This document shows positions 17,093 to 26,459 of a stretch of DNA of 53,597 bases, in pieces. The stretch's first letter is position 1; every line of letters starts with the position of its first letter. The stretch comes from Ruminococcus flavefaciens. Lineage in GTDB: Bacteria; Bacillota; Clostridia; Oscillospirales; Ruminococcaceae. The notes beneath the pieces were generated by a model. That model was not told where the DNA came from, did no database searches, and saw nothing but the letters and a program-made list of their open reading frames with translations. The stretch lies in contig DBYI01000118.1 in NCBI GenBank assembly GCA_002310115.1, forward strand, positions 19,041 through 72,637, written 5' to 3'. The position numbers and the translations under genes are program-made.

Positions 17093-18121
17093 ATGTTTAA
17101 GAAAGCAATCGGATTTCTTGCTTTAACTTTTGCTATAGTATCAACGACTTTAATAGGATGCAGTTCAAATAATTCAGAATCAGAGTTGAATGAAAGCGCA
17201 AGTGTAGCAGAAAGCACTTACAACTCTCCCTCATCAGAGAAATACAGTATTGTATGTACTATTTTCCCGGAATATGATTGGGTAAAGGAAATAGTTGGTA
17301 ATCATTCCGACGATATTGAAATGACATATCTTTTAAACAGTGGCATAGATCTACATAATTATCAGCCTACAACAGATGATATTATCAAAATATCTTCCTG
17401 TGATCTTTTTATATATGTCGGCGGAGAATCTGATAAGTGGGTAGAAAGCACTCTTGAAAGTGTTCAGAATAGTAATATGAAAGTCATAAATCTTATGAGT
17501 GTCCTCGGTGATTCGGCAAAGGCCGAAGAACTCAAAGAAGGAATGCAAGAAGAGGAAGAAAGCACGGAGGGAGAAGAAGAAATTGAATATGACGAGCATA
17601 TATGGCTCTCAGTAAAAAATGCAACGAAACTCTGCACTGAAATAGAAAAAAGCATCGAAGCTATTGATGCGGCAAATGCTTCCGACTATCAAACCAACCT
17701 AAAAAACTATTTATCTGAGTTGGATACACTTGACAGTAGCTTTAAAACTCTTTTCGAGAAATCTTCAGTAAAAACTCTGATATTCGGAGACAGGTTCCCC
17801 TTTCGTTATTTTGTCGATGATTACGGACTTGATTACTATGCTGCTTTTATTGGCTGCTCGGCAGAATCTGAAGCTAGTTTTGAAACTATAAAATTCCTTT
17901 CTGAAAAGATAAAAGAACTTGACTGCAAGACTGTTTTTACACTTGAAAACTCAAATAAGGATATAGCAAACTCTATTATAACCAATTCTGGAAAAAAAGG
18001 CATAAAAATAGCTGAACTTAATTCACTTCAGTCTGTATCCAAAAGCGATATAAACAGCGGTGCAAGTTATATATTACTTATGCAAAAGAACTATGATGTT
18101 CTTGCAAGCGTTTTGAATTAA
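17093..18121 (+). CDS. Zinc/manganese ABC transporter substrate-binding lipoprotein (ZnuA/AdcA family)
   Basis: GGAGG at 17080-17084 selects the ATG at 17093, giving 342 residues. A lipobox (TLIGCSS) places it on the outer face of the membrane. The domain is the cluster A-I metal-binding family: IVCTIFPEYDWVKEIVG, the ligand motif GIDLHNYQPT, and YDEHIWLSVKNA with the second His. The loop that is usually His-rich is instead Glu-rich here (EEEESTEGEEEIEYDEH). No permease or ATPase gene follows, so it must use components from elsewhere or act otherwise. It belongs to the operon behind the Fur-type box. Family assignment is firm; the metal is uncertain. Confidence 0.88.
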   Translation: MFKKAIGFLALTFAIVSTTLIGCSSNNSESELNESASVAESTYNSPSSEKYSIVCTIFPEYDWVKEIVGNHSDDIEMTYLLNSGIDLHNYQPTTDDIIKISSCDLFIYVGGESDKWVESTLESVQNSNMKVINLMSVLGDSAKAEELKEGMQEEEESTEGEEEIEYDEHIWLSVKNATKLCTEIEKSIEAIDAANASDYQTNLKNYLSELDTLDSSFKTLFEKSSVKTLIFGDRFPFRYFVDDYGLDYYAAFIGCSAESEASFETIKFLSEKIKELDCKTVFTLENSNKDIANSIITNSGKKGIKIAELNSLQSVSKSDINSGASYILLMQKNYDVLASVLN

Positions 18122-18228
18122 ATTGCTATTATTCTTGCTAAATAAAAAGATTTATTACAATACAATATAACTGATACTTATGTATCCAAAAAGGGTTATA
18201 TAAAGCATCAATAAAGGAGGAAGTAAAT

Positions 18229-18768
18229 TTGAAAATAATCAAAATTCTTGGAGTTATAATTACATTAACATGCCTAACAAGCTGTGGAAACTCGGCTTCA
18301 GACAAAATTTCGAATTACAATAGTATTTCTGGTTCAAAAACGGATAATAAATTAACAGATATTACATCTTCTATTGAAGATACTAAATCAAATGATGATT
18401 CTATTTCGTCTGATGCGGAATATGATATTGATCTCACTAAAATGAATTCCTCTATGATCTATGCTCAGGTTGCCGATATGGTAAATAGAGGTGATGATTA
18501 TTTAGGAAAATCTGTTAAAGCTAATGGAGCATTTGGATATTACAAGGAAACTGATGGACGCGAATTCTTTGCCGTTCTCATAAGTGATGCAACTGCATGC
18601 TGTTCTCAAGGAATTGAATTTGTTTTGGACGGCGACTATTCTTATCCAGATGATTATCCTTTATTAGGTACAAATATAACTGTGACTGGTAACTTCAATT
18701 ATTATAAAGAAGGCGAATCTACCTACTGTCAACTTCTCAATGCAAACATGATAGTTAATGAATCTTAA
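18229..18768 (+). CDS. Lipoprotein with C-terminal OB-fold-like domain, in the metal operon
   Basis: The 179-residue protein begins at a TTG eight bases after AGGAGG. Its signal sequence ends in a lipobox (LTSCGN), and a Ser/Asp-rich linker covers about residues 20-75. The C-terminal half (about 78-175) has VNRGDDYLGKSVKANGAFGY, ATACCSQGIEFVLDG and GTNITVTGNFNYY, a pattern of short beta strands suggestive of an OB fold. The paired cysteines recall the DUF1980 group found with zinc transporters, but this is inference. It lies 107 bases after the metal-binding lipoprotein and is probably co-transcribed with it. Confidence 0.6.
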   Translation: MKIIKILGVIITLTCLTSCGNSASDKISNYNSISGSKTDNKLTDITSSIEDTKSNDDSISSDAEYDIDLTKMNSSMIYAQVADMVNRGDDYLGKSVKANGAFGYYKETDGREFFAVLISDATACCSQGIEFVLDGDYSYPDDYPLLGTNITVTGNFNYYKEGESTYCQLLNANMIVNES

Positions 18769-19260
18769 CAGATTTAATAATGATATTGATAATAGAGATT
18801 GATTTAATGAATTCTGTAAATCGTCGATAGGACTGCCAATGCTGTTGTTGATAACATTATATTGGATGCAGACTGTAAGAGCTATTCGATAAAGCGAGAT
18901 TTGAAAGTCACGTCAATATTTGAAAGACTGGAGAGGGATTAAGTAGTTAATTACGCAACTGAAAGATCTTACAGCTTCTTAATAACAGGGTATTACAGAT
19001 CAAGTATAAAGAGCGGAAATACCAAAGAAAAATAATCCCCCTCTTTTTTTTGTAATGCCAAAGCTAAGAAGACGAGCTAGTTTTAGAAATATGACATATA
19101 TCAAGTTAAGTATATGCGCCAAGATTTCTGGACTGCTCGTATGGCTTTAGTAATGGATGGTCAATGCATGATGGGATAAAGAAAGTAAATGATACAGTAA
19201 AGTTCAAAATATAAATTACATTCTGGACTACGACATATAATTATTCATTGACATGTAGAC
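18769..19260. other. Long gap with decayed coding traces
   Basis: No intact gene is visible. A plus-strand frame at 18823-18942 reads VDRTANAVVDNIILDADCKS and then YSIKRDLKVTSIFERLERD before a stop, but it lacks a start. A second short coding-like stretch near 19110-19180 reads YMRQDFWTARMALVMDGQ. Both look like pseudogene scraps that I cannot assign. Confidence 0.3.
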
Positions 19261-19268
19261 ATATTAGT

Positions 19269-19312
19269 AAAAAAGATGTAAGCGCTCATACAAACGGCAC
19301 TTACATCTTTTT
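19269..19312. terminator. Bidirectional terminator between convergent genes
   Basis: AAAAAGATGTAAG and CTTACATCTTTTT form a 13-base stem with A- and T-tracts on both sides. It lies between the plus-strand metal operon and the minus-strand diguanylate cyclase. Confidence 0.7.
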
Positions 19313-19549
19313 GAATTTAGTCCGCTACTATTTTAAGATGAATTAGATTTTTAATATATTATTGATTCCGTTACACTATCAAAATCATGACTGTGACAGC
19401 AATTTAAGAAAGTATTTGGATAATAAAACTAATTATTATTCATTCAGCCGCCAAATGCAATTTATTTCAAACTAAATATTTTTACAGCTTTTCACTAATT
19501 CTGGCCTAATTTTAATGTTTTTGAATTAAACAAATCAACAAGATAGATT

Positions 19550-20725
19550 TCATTTACAAATTGTACTTTTCCCATTCATCTTACAATACTCTTTATCAAG
19601 ATATAGTTTCTTGTCGGCACGTTGCATACACTTTGAAAAAGAATCTTTTTCGACGAGGAATTCATCATATCCTATTCCAATCGACAAAATATATGGTCTG
19701 TTTTCATTAATACATTTCTTTCTGATACATTCTCTTATCTCGTTCATAAGTTCCTTTATTTCGACTTCATCAACGAGATGTACAACCAAAACAAACTCGT
19801 CACCTCCGTATCTCCCAAGGAACATAGGAAAGTTATGATTATGAAGCGTTAAAGTTAAGGATTTGGCAACGATTATTAAAGCATTATCCCCCTCGGCATG
19901 ACCGTAAGTATCATTAATCAATTTAAAATCATTTATGTCAATCATTATTACAAATGTTTTCCGACCATCAATTTTTATGTTTGCCCCCTGTGATACATAA
20001 CGTATCAACTGACCTCTGTTATTCAATTTAGTAAGAGGATCTATTGATATCTGAGCATCCATTGACTGTATATAGTAAATAAGCATAAGTATTGTACAAC
20101 TGAAGCAAAAAACAGGAAGATGCGGCATCAGTATCATTTGCATCAAGCCGCCTACCAGAACCATAATCGGGAAAAAACCTATGTACAAATGCTTTTTCTT
20201 TTCTATAGGATCTTTCTCACATATTTCTTTTTTCATAGCATATATAATAACAGCTATAATATAGATATAAGGAATGCCTACAAGATAAACATCATATAAA
20301 TTAGTGTTTTTTAAGTTTTCATCCATAAGAATATGAGGTGCATACGCATATGTTATACTGACACCAATTACTGATACGAGAAATGGTATAAGGATAATTA
20401 TTTTAGTGCTACGTTTGTTTCTAATAGGGACCTGCAATACCGCCATTGCATATCTTAACCATGTTGATGTAATAGCAGTCATAATAATAAAATTCATAAA
20501 ATTTGTTATCAGGACTGTAAATTTATTAATCGGGAATATTCCTGAATCAACTCCTGACCAGATTGCGTCTGATATAAAATATAACATAAACGCAATGAGA
20601 GCATGGTCGTATTTCAACTGCTTTTCTTGTTTATCAATGCTTAGTCGGTCATGTGCAAGCATTATACCAAAAATAATACAGCTGACTATATTTGATGTAG
20701 AATAATATATAAAATATTCAAACAT
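19550..20725 (-). CDS. Membrane diguanylate cyclase (GGDEF)
   Basis: The start is the ATG at 20725 (MFEYFIYY), preceded by GGGAGGGAG; an in-frame start 11 codons upstream lacks a ribosome site. The 391-residue protein has about six or seven hydrophobic segments (residues 8-225) and a cytoplasmic GGDEF domain (about 230-390). The active site RYGGDEF is intact, with DPLTKLNNRGQL and IDINDFKLINDTYGH upstream, so it should make cyclic di-GMP. An RxxD inhibitory site was not evident. The membrane part resembles 7TM sensor modules whose ligand is unknown. It is monocistronic. Confidence 0.88.
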   Translation of the reverse strand: MFEYFIYYSTSNIVSCIIFGIMLAHDRLSIDKQEKQLKYDHALIAFMLYFISDAIWSGVDSGIFPINKFTVLITNFMNFIIMTAITSTWLRYAMAVLQVPIRNKRSTKIIILIPFLVSVIGVSITYAYAPHILMDENLKNTNLYDVYLVGIPYIYIIAVIIYAMKKEICEKDPIEKKKHLYIGFFPIMVLVGGLMQMILMPHLPVFCFSCTILMLIYYIQSMDAQISIDPLTKLNNRGQLIRYVSQGANIKIDGRKTFVIMIDINDFKLINDTYGHAEGDNALIIVAKSLTLTLHNHNFPMFLGRYGGDEFVLVVHLVDEVEIKELMNEIRECIRKKCINENRPYILSIGIGYDEFLVEKDSFSKCMQRADKKLYLDKEYCKMNGKSTICK

Positions 20726-21031
20726 AATCTCCCTCCCATCTCTAATTAATTTTACCATTTATTTTCCGTCACTTCAATGGAATAAAACAAAATTTACAAA
20801 GCGTACGAAAAAATTGGAGATTCACACAAAGTACATATATAAGTTTTGTATGTAAAAACCAACCCCATTTAAGTGTTGAATATAATTATATTATGATACA
20901 TTAGCTATTATTAAATTATTAATATATTTCTGAATGTAATTTATAAGTTGCTAAATTTTCTTAAATCCTTCTGTTATGATTTTTAATATAACCGATCTAT
21001 TATAAGCGTATTAGGCACATTAATACAAAAA

Positions 21032-21063
21032 GACACCTCTGTCTATAATCCGACAGAAGTGTC
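21032..21063 (-). terminator. Terminator of the sugar ABC importer operon
   Basis: GACACCTCTGTC (21032-21043) pairs with GACAGAAGTGTC (21052-21063) with one mismatch and runs into five T on the minus strand, 30 bases after the last permease gene. The rest of the 370-base gap up to 20725 shows nothing else. Confidence 0.8.
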
Positions 21064-21092
21064 CTGAATTGTCTTTTAATAAAGTTACGATA

Positions 21093-21965
21093 TCAGCCCT
21101 TTACTGCGCCTGCAGTCAGACCATCTACGATCTTATTAGAAAATGCGCAGTATACTATTATTGTAGGAATAATTGCGATGATAATAGCCGCAAACATCTG
21201 CGAATAGTTCGTATTATATGGTCCTACAAACTTTGACAAGGAAACAGGAAGAGTCTTTTTGGCATCATCAGAAATAAATACCATAGCAAGAAGAAGTTCG
21301 TTCCAGTTGCCGACAAAAGTCATGAGTCCTGTTACAAAAAGACCTGTCTTACTAAGAGGCAGACATATTTTGAAAAATACCTGGAATATATTCGCGCCTT
21401 CAATACAAGCACATTCGAGAAGTTCATTTGGAAGGCCTTTAAAAAAGCCTGTCATAATGAATATCGTTATGGGTAATGAGAATGTTACATAAGGAATTAT
21501 AAGTCCTAAAAGTGAATTTGAAAGACCTAATTTTGCAAATCTTGTAAAGAGAGGAATAAGTACACAGTGAATAGGTATCATCATACCAGTAAGAAAATAT
21601 GTCATTGCAAGCTTCGATCCCTTCCAACGTAGACGAGCTATACCGAATGCCGCCATAGCGCCTAAAATTGAACTCAATACTAAAGCAGTAACGCATACGA
21701 TGAAAGAGTTGAATGTTGCAATGCCAAGTTTTCCGGCTGTCCATGCAAAAGAATAGTTATCAAATGTTATATCCTTCGGAAGAGCAAAAGGTGCACTAAA
21801 GATTTCTCTATTGGTCTTAAACGACACATTGAATACCCATAACAGCGGAAGAATATATGTTATGGAAATTAAAATCAAAAATACATATATGAGTATCTTT
21901 ACTGCTGAAAGCTTTTTACCAGAGGTAGTAGCTTCTTCGTATCCAAATGATGTTGAAGATTTCAT
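21093..21965 (-). CDS. Sugar ABC transporter permease, MalG type
   Basis: The 290-residue protein has six predicted membrane helices and the binding-protein-dependent permease loop ECACIEGANIFQVFFKICLP, the EAA motif that contacts the ATPase. The N-terminal YILPLLWVFNVSFK stretch is typical of the second permease of CUT1 carbohydrate importers. It starts 14 bases after the upstream permease stop and so is translated from the same message. No ATPase gene is in the window; CUT1 systems in Firmicutes often share one such as MsmK. Neighbouring arabinofuranosidase and xylosidase genes suggest arabinoxylan oligosaccharides as cargo. Confidence 0.9.
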   Translation of the reverse strand: MKSSTSFGYEEATTSGKKLSAVKILIYVFLILISITYILPLLWVFNVSFKTNREIFSAPFALPKDITFDNYSFAWTAGKLGIATFNSFIVCVTALVLSSILGAMAAFGIARLRWKGSKLAMTYFLTGMMIPIHCVLIPLFTRFAKLGLSNSLLGLIIPYVTFSLPITIFIMTGFFKGLPNELLECACIEGANIFQVFFKICLPLSKTGLFVTGLMTFVGNWNELLLAMVFISDDAKKTLPVSLSKFVGPYNTNYSQMFAAIIIAIIPTIIVYCAFSNKIVDGLTAGAVKG

Positions 21966-21979
21966 ACGACTGTACCTCC

Positions 21980-22867
21980 TTACATCTCATACTGTTCAGT
22001 CTTTACGACCTTATTGATAAACAGTGTTATCAACAGACAAAGTACAAGAAGCACAACGCCTATCGCACTTGCATAGCCGTATTTGAAATACTTGAATCCT
22101 TGCTGATAAAGGTGGGTTGCAAGAACTTCTGTTTTGTGGTTCGGACCACCTTCTGTCATATTGTACACAAGATCGAAGAATTTCAGAGAGCCAATTGCGT
22201 TAAGCGACATAGCAGTAGCTACCATTGGTTTTATCAATGGTAGAGTAATGTATCTGAATGACTGAACCTTTGTACAACCATCGATATAGCTAGCCTCCAT
22301 AAGTGACTTGCTTATACCAGATATCTGAGCCATATAAAGCATCATTGATTGACCTACATACTGCCAAAGAGCAACAAAAGCTATTACCCACATAGGAAGT
22401 GTAATATAGCCTTTGGTATCCATCAGCCAGAGAGGAGGCTCATCAACGCCTAATTTTTCAAGGAGCTGGTTGATACCGAGTGACGGGCTGAAAATGAACA
22501 TCCACAACAGACCGAGAGCCGCAGAAGAAAGTACGCATGGAAGATAGATTATGTTCTTAAATAAATTTCGTCCTGCTTGTATATTTGTCAGTACAGCTGC
22601 AAAGATAAGACCTATAATAAGCTGAGTCAAGCAGGAGTAAATAAGAAAGAACATTGAGTTTTTAAGAGCAATGCCAAAAGTTTTATCAGAAGCCAAAGCT
22701 TTATAATTATCCGTTCCAATAAACTCAGGGGCGGTCATGCCCTTATATTCACATAATGAATAATATACCGACTGAATAATCGGTATAAAAAGCACCAGTG
22801 TGAACAAAAGAAAAGCAGGAAGCATGAAAACAGCTATTGATTTCTTGTTCCTAAGCATTTTGTCCAT
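21980..22867 (-). CDS. Sugar ABC transporter permease, MalF type
   Basis: This 295-residue membrane protein has six helices, starts with KKSIAVFMLPAFLLFTLVLF and carries the EAA-type loop MEASYIDGCTKVQSFRYITL. It pairs with the permease immediately downstream to form the membrane channel of a CUT1 importer. AAAGGAG stands 12 bases before the ATG. A strong hairpin lies between it and the binding-protein gene upstream, which probably reduces its expression relative to that gene. Confidence 0.9.
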   Translation of the reverse strand: MDKMLRNKKSIAVFMLPAFLLFTLVLFIPIIQSVYYSLCEYKGMTAPEFIGTDNYKALASDKTFGIALKNSMFFLIYSCLTQLIIGLIFAAVLTNIQAGRNLFKNIIYLPCVLSSAALGLLWMFIFSPSLGINQLLEKLGVDEPPLWLMDTKGYITLPMWVIAFVALWQYVGQSMMLYMAQISGISKSLMEASYIDGCTKVQSFRYITLPLIKPMVATAMSLNAIGSLKFFDLVYNMTEGGPNHKTEVLATHLYQQGFKYFKYGYASAIGVVLLVLCLLITLFINKVVKTEQYEM

Positions 22868-22917
22868 CCTGGACCAACTCCTTTCAGAAAATCGATATGG
22901 TAAAAAAGCAAAAACAA

Positions 22918-22944
22918 TTTAGGGGCGAAGGGTGCGCCCCTAAA
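22918..22944 (-). terminator. Intra-operon hairpin after the binding-protein gene
   Basis: TTTAGGGGCG (22918-22927) pairs with CGCCCCTAAA (22935-22944); on the minus strand TTGTTTTTGC follows. Such hairpins act as partial terminators or 3'-end stabilisers, giving more binding protein than permease. Confidence 0.7.
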
Positions 22945-22969
22945 TGTTTTTCACATAACAAGTCAGAAA

Positions 22970-24310
22970 TTACTTTCTGCAATTAGCTATATAATAGTCT
23001 TCCATATCCTTTGCTGCATCAGCTGGTTTTAAATCACCAAGGAATACAGATACCATTGTGTCATCGAAATGAGCACCTGTTTCAGTTGTAGGCATTGACT
23101 CGTTGTAGAATCCAAATGTGCCCTTAGCATTCTTGAATACATCCATAACGTATGCGAGCTGCTTAGGAGCTACACTTTCATCATACTTAACCTTTGTTAC
23201 AGGAATCTTACCACCTTTTTCAGCAGTATACTTCTGTGCAGTATCATCAGTAAAATACTTAATAAGAGCAGCAGCAGCATCAGGATTCTTACTAGATGAA
23301 CTCATGCAGAGCGAGTCTGACTTTGCAATAATTCTTTCAACGCCTGGGAACTGGAATACGCCACACTTGGATTCAAAATCCGGATTTGAACCGTTAATCT
23401 GACCAATAACCCATGAACCCTGAATAAGAATAGCAGCATTTTCATTATAGAAGTTAGCAGTTGCAACATCGTTTGTATCACCAGCTGCAGTTCTCTGGAA
23501 GTAATCAGAGAACTGAACAAGCTTATTGCAAACGTTCTCGAGCTTACCGTCTGTCCATGAAGCAGAACCATCAGCAAGCTTAGGAAGGTCAACACCCTCA
23601 GCCTCGCACATATAACCAGCTACCATTGAAAGGCACCAAGCTGTACCAGCAGAAATAGTTACAGGTGTATAACCAGCAGCCTTAAGCTTGTCACAAGTTT
23701 TAATCATTTCGTCCCAGTTTTTAGGAACAGAAGCGCCTGCCTTCTCGAACATCTCAGTATTATAGAAGCAACAAGCAGCAGCCGTATTCAGAGGAACAGC
23801 ATAAATCTTACCGTCGTAAGTCTGCTGTGTAAATACTGCATCACTTGTGAATGAATCTTTCCAACCATCTTTGTTGAGATAATCATCAAGCGGAGCTGCA
23901 ACGCCTGGTTCAACATAGTCTGTAAGCTGCGGGCCAGGACTTACAATAAATACATCAGGAGTTTCACCTGCTGCAACAAGAGCATTAAGCTTGTTATAGT
24001 ATTCTTCAAGATTTGTAGTAATAGGCTTTACATGATACTTACCCTCGTAATCCTTATTGAATCTCTCAATTGTCTCCTTGTAACCAAGTGAGATGAGATC
24101 CTCAGTAGCATCAAGGTCATCCCAGAACATCCAGGTAATTTCTTGAACACCACCTTTATCTTTTTGATTATCTTTTTGATCAGAACTACCGGAGTTACCA
24201 CTATTATTTGCAGAACTACCAGAGTTACCTGAATCGCCGCCGCAGCCTGTGAGTGTTGTAGCAAACATTGCTGCTGTCATAAGTGTTGCTAAGATTCTTC
24301 TTTTTTTCAT
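22970..24310 (-). CDS. Sugar ABC transporter substrate-binding lipoprotein
   Basis: The 446-residue protein starts after AGGAGG. A signal peptide ends in a lipobox (TTLTGCGG) and a Gly/Ser/Asn linker follows (about 25-50). The rest is a family 1 extracellular solute-binding protein: ITWMFWDD, AGETPDVFIVSPGPQLTDY, YAVPLNTAAACCFYNTEMF and ILIQGSWVIGQ. It captures a carbohydrate outside the cell and feeds the two permeases downstream. Its promoter at 24429-24457 is divergent from the arabinofuranosidase gene, suggesting induction by the same sugars. The ligand is inferred from neighbours only. Confidence 0.9.
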   Translation of the reverse strand: MKKRRILATLMTAAMFATTLTGCGGDSGNSGSSANNSGNSGSSDQKDNQKDKGGVQEITWMFWDDLDATEDLISLGYKETIERFNKDYEGKYHVKPITTNLEEYYNKLNALVAAGETPDVFIVSPGPQLTDYVEPGVAAPLDDYLNKDGWKDSFTSDAVFTQQTYDGKIYAVPLNTAAACCFYNTEMFEKAGASVPKNWDEMIKTCDKLKAAGYTPVTISAGTAWCLSMVAGYMCEAEGVDLPKLADGSASWTDGKLENVCNKLVQFSDYFQRTAAGDTNDVATANFYNENAAILIQGSWVIGQINGSNPDFESKCGVFQFPGVERIIAKSDSLCMSSSSKNPDAAAALIKYFTDDTAQKYTAEKGGKIPVTKVKYDESVAPKQLAYVMDVFKNAKGTFGFYNESMPTTETGAHFDDTMVSVFLGDLKPADAAKDMEDYYIANCRK

Positions 24311-24383
24311 ACCATTACCTCCTGAATATTTGCCGTACGATACATGCCTAAAAATTCATATCCATATTTCGTCCGGCTTTTTA

Positions 24384-24394
24384 CGGTTAAACCG
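24384..24394. promoter_or_regulatory. Palindrome in the leader of the importer operon
   Basis: CGGTTAAACCG is a perfect 11-base palindrome located about 35 bases downstream of the -10 box of the binding-protein promoter. It could be an operator. Confidence 0.35.
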
Positions 24395-24428
24395 AATTTG
24401 ATATGGCACCTCATTGGTGTCTTTGTTA

Positions 24429-24457
24429 ATTTTACCATATTAATAACATGTTGTCAA
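24429..24457 (-). promoter_or_regulatory. Promoter of the sugar importer operon
   Basis: Minus-strand TTGACA (24452-24457) and TAAAAT (24429-24434) are 17 bases apart. The leader is about 110 bases long. Confidence 0.65.
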
Positions 24458-24560
24458 TAAATATATGTGATAAGGGCAAAAAATGATTAATCAGCCTTAT
24501 TTTTTATATATTATAGCAAAAAATGGTTAGATACGAATAATGAAGGCGGTTTTCTGTAAA

Positions 24561-24576
24561 AGTAAAGTGCTTTACA
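24561..24576. promoter_or_regulatory. LacI-type operator between divergent promoters
   Basis: AGTAAAGTGCTTTACA contains the perfect palindrome GTAAAG-TG-CTTTAC. It lies between the promoters of the importer operon and the arabinofuranosidase gene. A site with the same AAGTGCTTT core overlaps the cinnamoyl-esterase promoter at 30453. Confidence 0.5.
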
Positions 24577-24603
24577 GCGTTGATATTTTTTTAATTTTTC
24601 CTC

Positions 24604-24632
24604 TTGACAAAAGGATTTCAATTGTGTATACT
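24604..24632 (+). promoter_or_regulatory. Promoter of the arabinofuranosidase gene
   Basis: TTGACA (24604-24609) and TATACT (24627-24632) are 17 bases apart, about 85 bases before the ATG at 24720. Confidence 0.65.
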
Positions 24633-24719
24633 ACAAATATGATTCGCTTTTTTACATGAATATAAAAAAAGAAAAATATATGCAACGATAACAATTTTAA
24701 TACTCAAAGGAGATTATAT

Positions 24720-26192
24720 ATGAAAGCCAAAATAGCAATTAATTTAACTAATATAATTGACAGAGTTGATCCTCGTTTGTTTGGTTCTTTTATTGAACAC
24801 CTCGGCAGAGCGGTATACGGCGGCATTTATGAACCAGATCACAAAACTTCGGATGATATGGGGTTCCGTCAAGATGTTTTGGAGCTTGTTAAACAACTAA
24901 ATGTATCTGTTGTACGATATCCTGGCGGAAATTTTGTTTCCGGGTACAACTGGGAAGACGGAATTGGTGACCGTTCTAGACGTCCGCGCAAACTTGAACT
25001 CGCATGGAACAGTATTGAAACAAACGAGATAGGCATTGACGAGTTTCAAGAATGGGCAAAACGAGCCGACACCGAAGTTATGATGACAGTAAATCTCGGA
25101 ACAAGAGGCGCAGATGAGGCACGCAATCTTGTTGAATACTGCAATCTCAAAACGGATACTTACTATGCAAACCTTCGTAAACAAAACGGATTTGAAGAAC
25201 CTTTTAATATTAAGCTTTGGTGTCTAGGCAACGAAATGGACGGAGACTGGCAAATCGGTTACAAAAAACCACTTGAATATGCTCGTCTAGCTTGTGAAAC
25301 TGCAAAACTTATGAAACTTACAGATCCTACCATTGAGCTTGTAGCTTGTGGAAGCTCAGGTCCGTTAATGCCAACCTTCGGCGAATGGGAGCGTACTGTC
25401 TTACGAGAGTGCTATGATCATGTTGATTATATTTCGCTACATAGCTATTATGGCAACCCTAATCAAAACACATCGGAATACTTGGCCGCTTCAATCGATA
25501 TGGATAATTTTATCAAAGATACTGTTCAGATTTGTGATGAAATTAAAGCTGAAAAAGGTTCTGAAAAAAATATTATGCTATCATTTGATGAGTGGAACAT
25601 CTGGTTCCACAGTAAAGAACAGGACAAACAAATTGACCGCTGGCAAATCGCTCCTCCCCTTCTTGAAGATATTTATAATGTCGAAGACGCTCTTGTTGTT
25701 GGCACTCTTCTCATCACACTTCTCAAAAACTGTGACAGAGTCAAGGTTGCTTGTTTAGCACAGCTGGTAAATGTGATCGCACCGATAATGACAGAGACAG
25801 GTGGAAGAGCTTGGGTCCAGACTATTTTTTACCCTTTCCTTCATTGTTCTTTACGAGGACGTGGTTTAGCGCTGCAAACACAATGTGATTGTGATACATA
25901 TGATACTCCAACAAAGTCTGATGTGCCATACGTTGAAAGCATCGCAGTTTATAATGACCAGGACGATACTATAACTTTATTTGCAGTTAATCGTTCACTT
26001 GAAAACGAATGTAAATTAGAGTTGTCTGGGTTTGACAGTCATTCTATGCTATCACATACTGTTCTCACAGGCAACGACTTAAAACTATGTAACACAGCAG
26101 ATGCCCCTAATGCAGTAATACCATACAATGCTGACACTCCAATGATACTTCCGCCTCATTCATGGAATATGTTGATTTTTTCAAAATCATAA
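24720..26192 (+). CDS. abfA: Intracellular alpha-L-arabinofuranosidase, GH51
   Basis: The 490-residue protein is a typical full-length GH51 enzyme. It has FGSFIEHLGRAVYGGIYEPD at the start of the barrel and VVRYPGGNFVSGYNWEDGIG after it. The acid/base is Glu172 in WCLGNEMDG and the nucleophile is Glu291 in LSFDEWNIW. A C-terminal beta domain ends in LPPHSWNML. It removes terminal arabinose from arabinoxylan or arabinan oligosaccharides. There is no signal peptide, so it acts on imported oligosaccharides. AAAGGAG precedes the ATG, and a consensus promoter and a terminator bracket it. It is divergent from the sugar importer. Confidence 0.96.
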   Translation: MKAKIAINLTNIIDRVDPRLFGSFIEHLGRAVYGGIYEPDHKTSDDMGFRQDVLELVKQLNVSVVRYPGGNFVSGYNWEDGIGDRSRRPRKLELAWNSIETNEIGIDEFQEWAKRADTEVMMTVNLGTRGADEARNLVEYCNLKTDTYYANLRKQNGFEEPFNIKLWCLGNEMDGDWQIGYKKPLEYARLACETAKLMKLTDPTIELVACGSSGPLMPTFGEWERTVLRECYDHVDYISLHSYYGNPNQNTSEYLAASIDMDNFIKDTVQICDEIKAEKGSEKNIMLSFDEWNIWFHSKEQDKQIDRWQIAPPLLEDIYNVEDALVVGTLLITLLKNCDRVKVACLAQLVNVIAPIMTETGGRAWVQTIFYPFLHCSLRGRGLALQTQCDCDTYDTPTKSDVPYVESIAVYNDQDDTITLFAVNRSLENECKLELSGFDSHSMLSHTVLTGNDLKLCNTADAPNAVIPYNADTPMILPPHSWNMLIFSKS

Positions 26193-26232
26193 AATGCTAT
26201 ATTATTGTTGAAAAAAGTCATTGTGTAACAAG

Positions 26233-26270
26233 ACCTCCGTGCTATAACGATGAATTGCACGGAGGTTTTT
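26233..26270 (+). terminator. Terminator of the GH51 gene
   Basis: ACCTCCGTGC (26233-26242) pairs with GCACGGAGGT (26257-26266), followed by T residues. Confidence 0.85.
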
Positions 26271-26459
26271 ATCGTTTATTATTATAATATTTGTATAAAC
26301 ATTTTAAAAGCTATTTGATGAATTACTCTAGTCTAACATCATTACAATGCATTTGATATAGGATGTGTATTGTTTAGCTTGGTAATAGGTTTTTTTCTGC
26401 TCAAGTAATCTAAGAATAATGCAATTTATTATATTATATAAAAGAGAGGAGCTGATATA

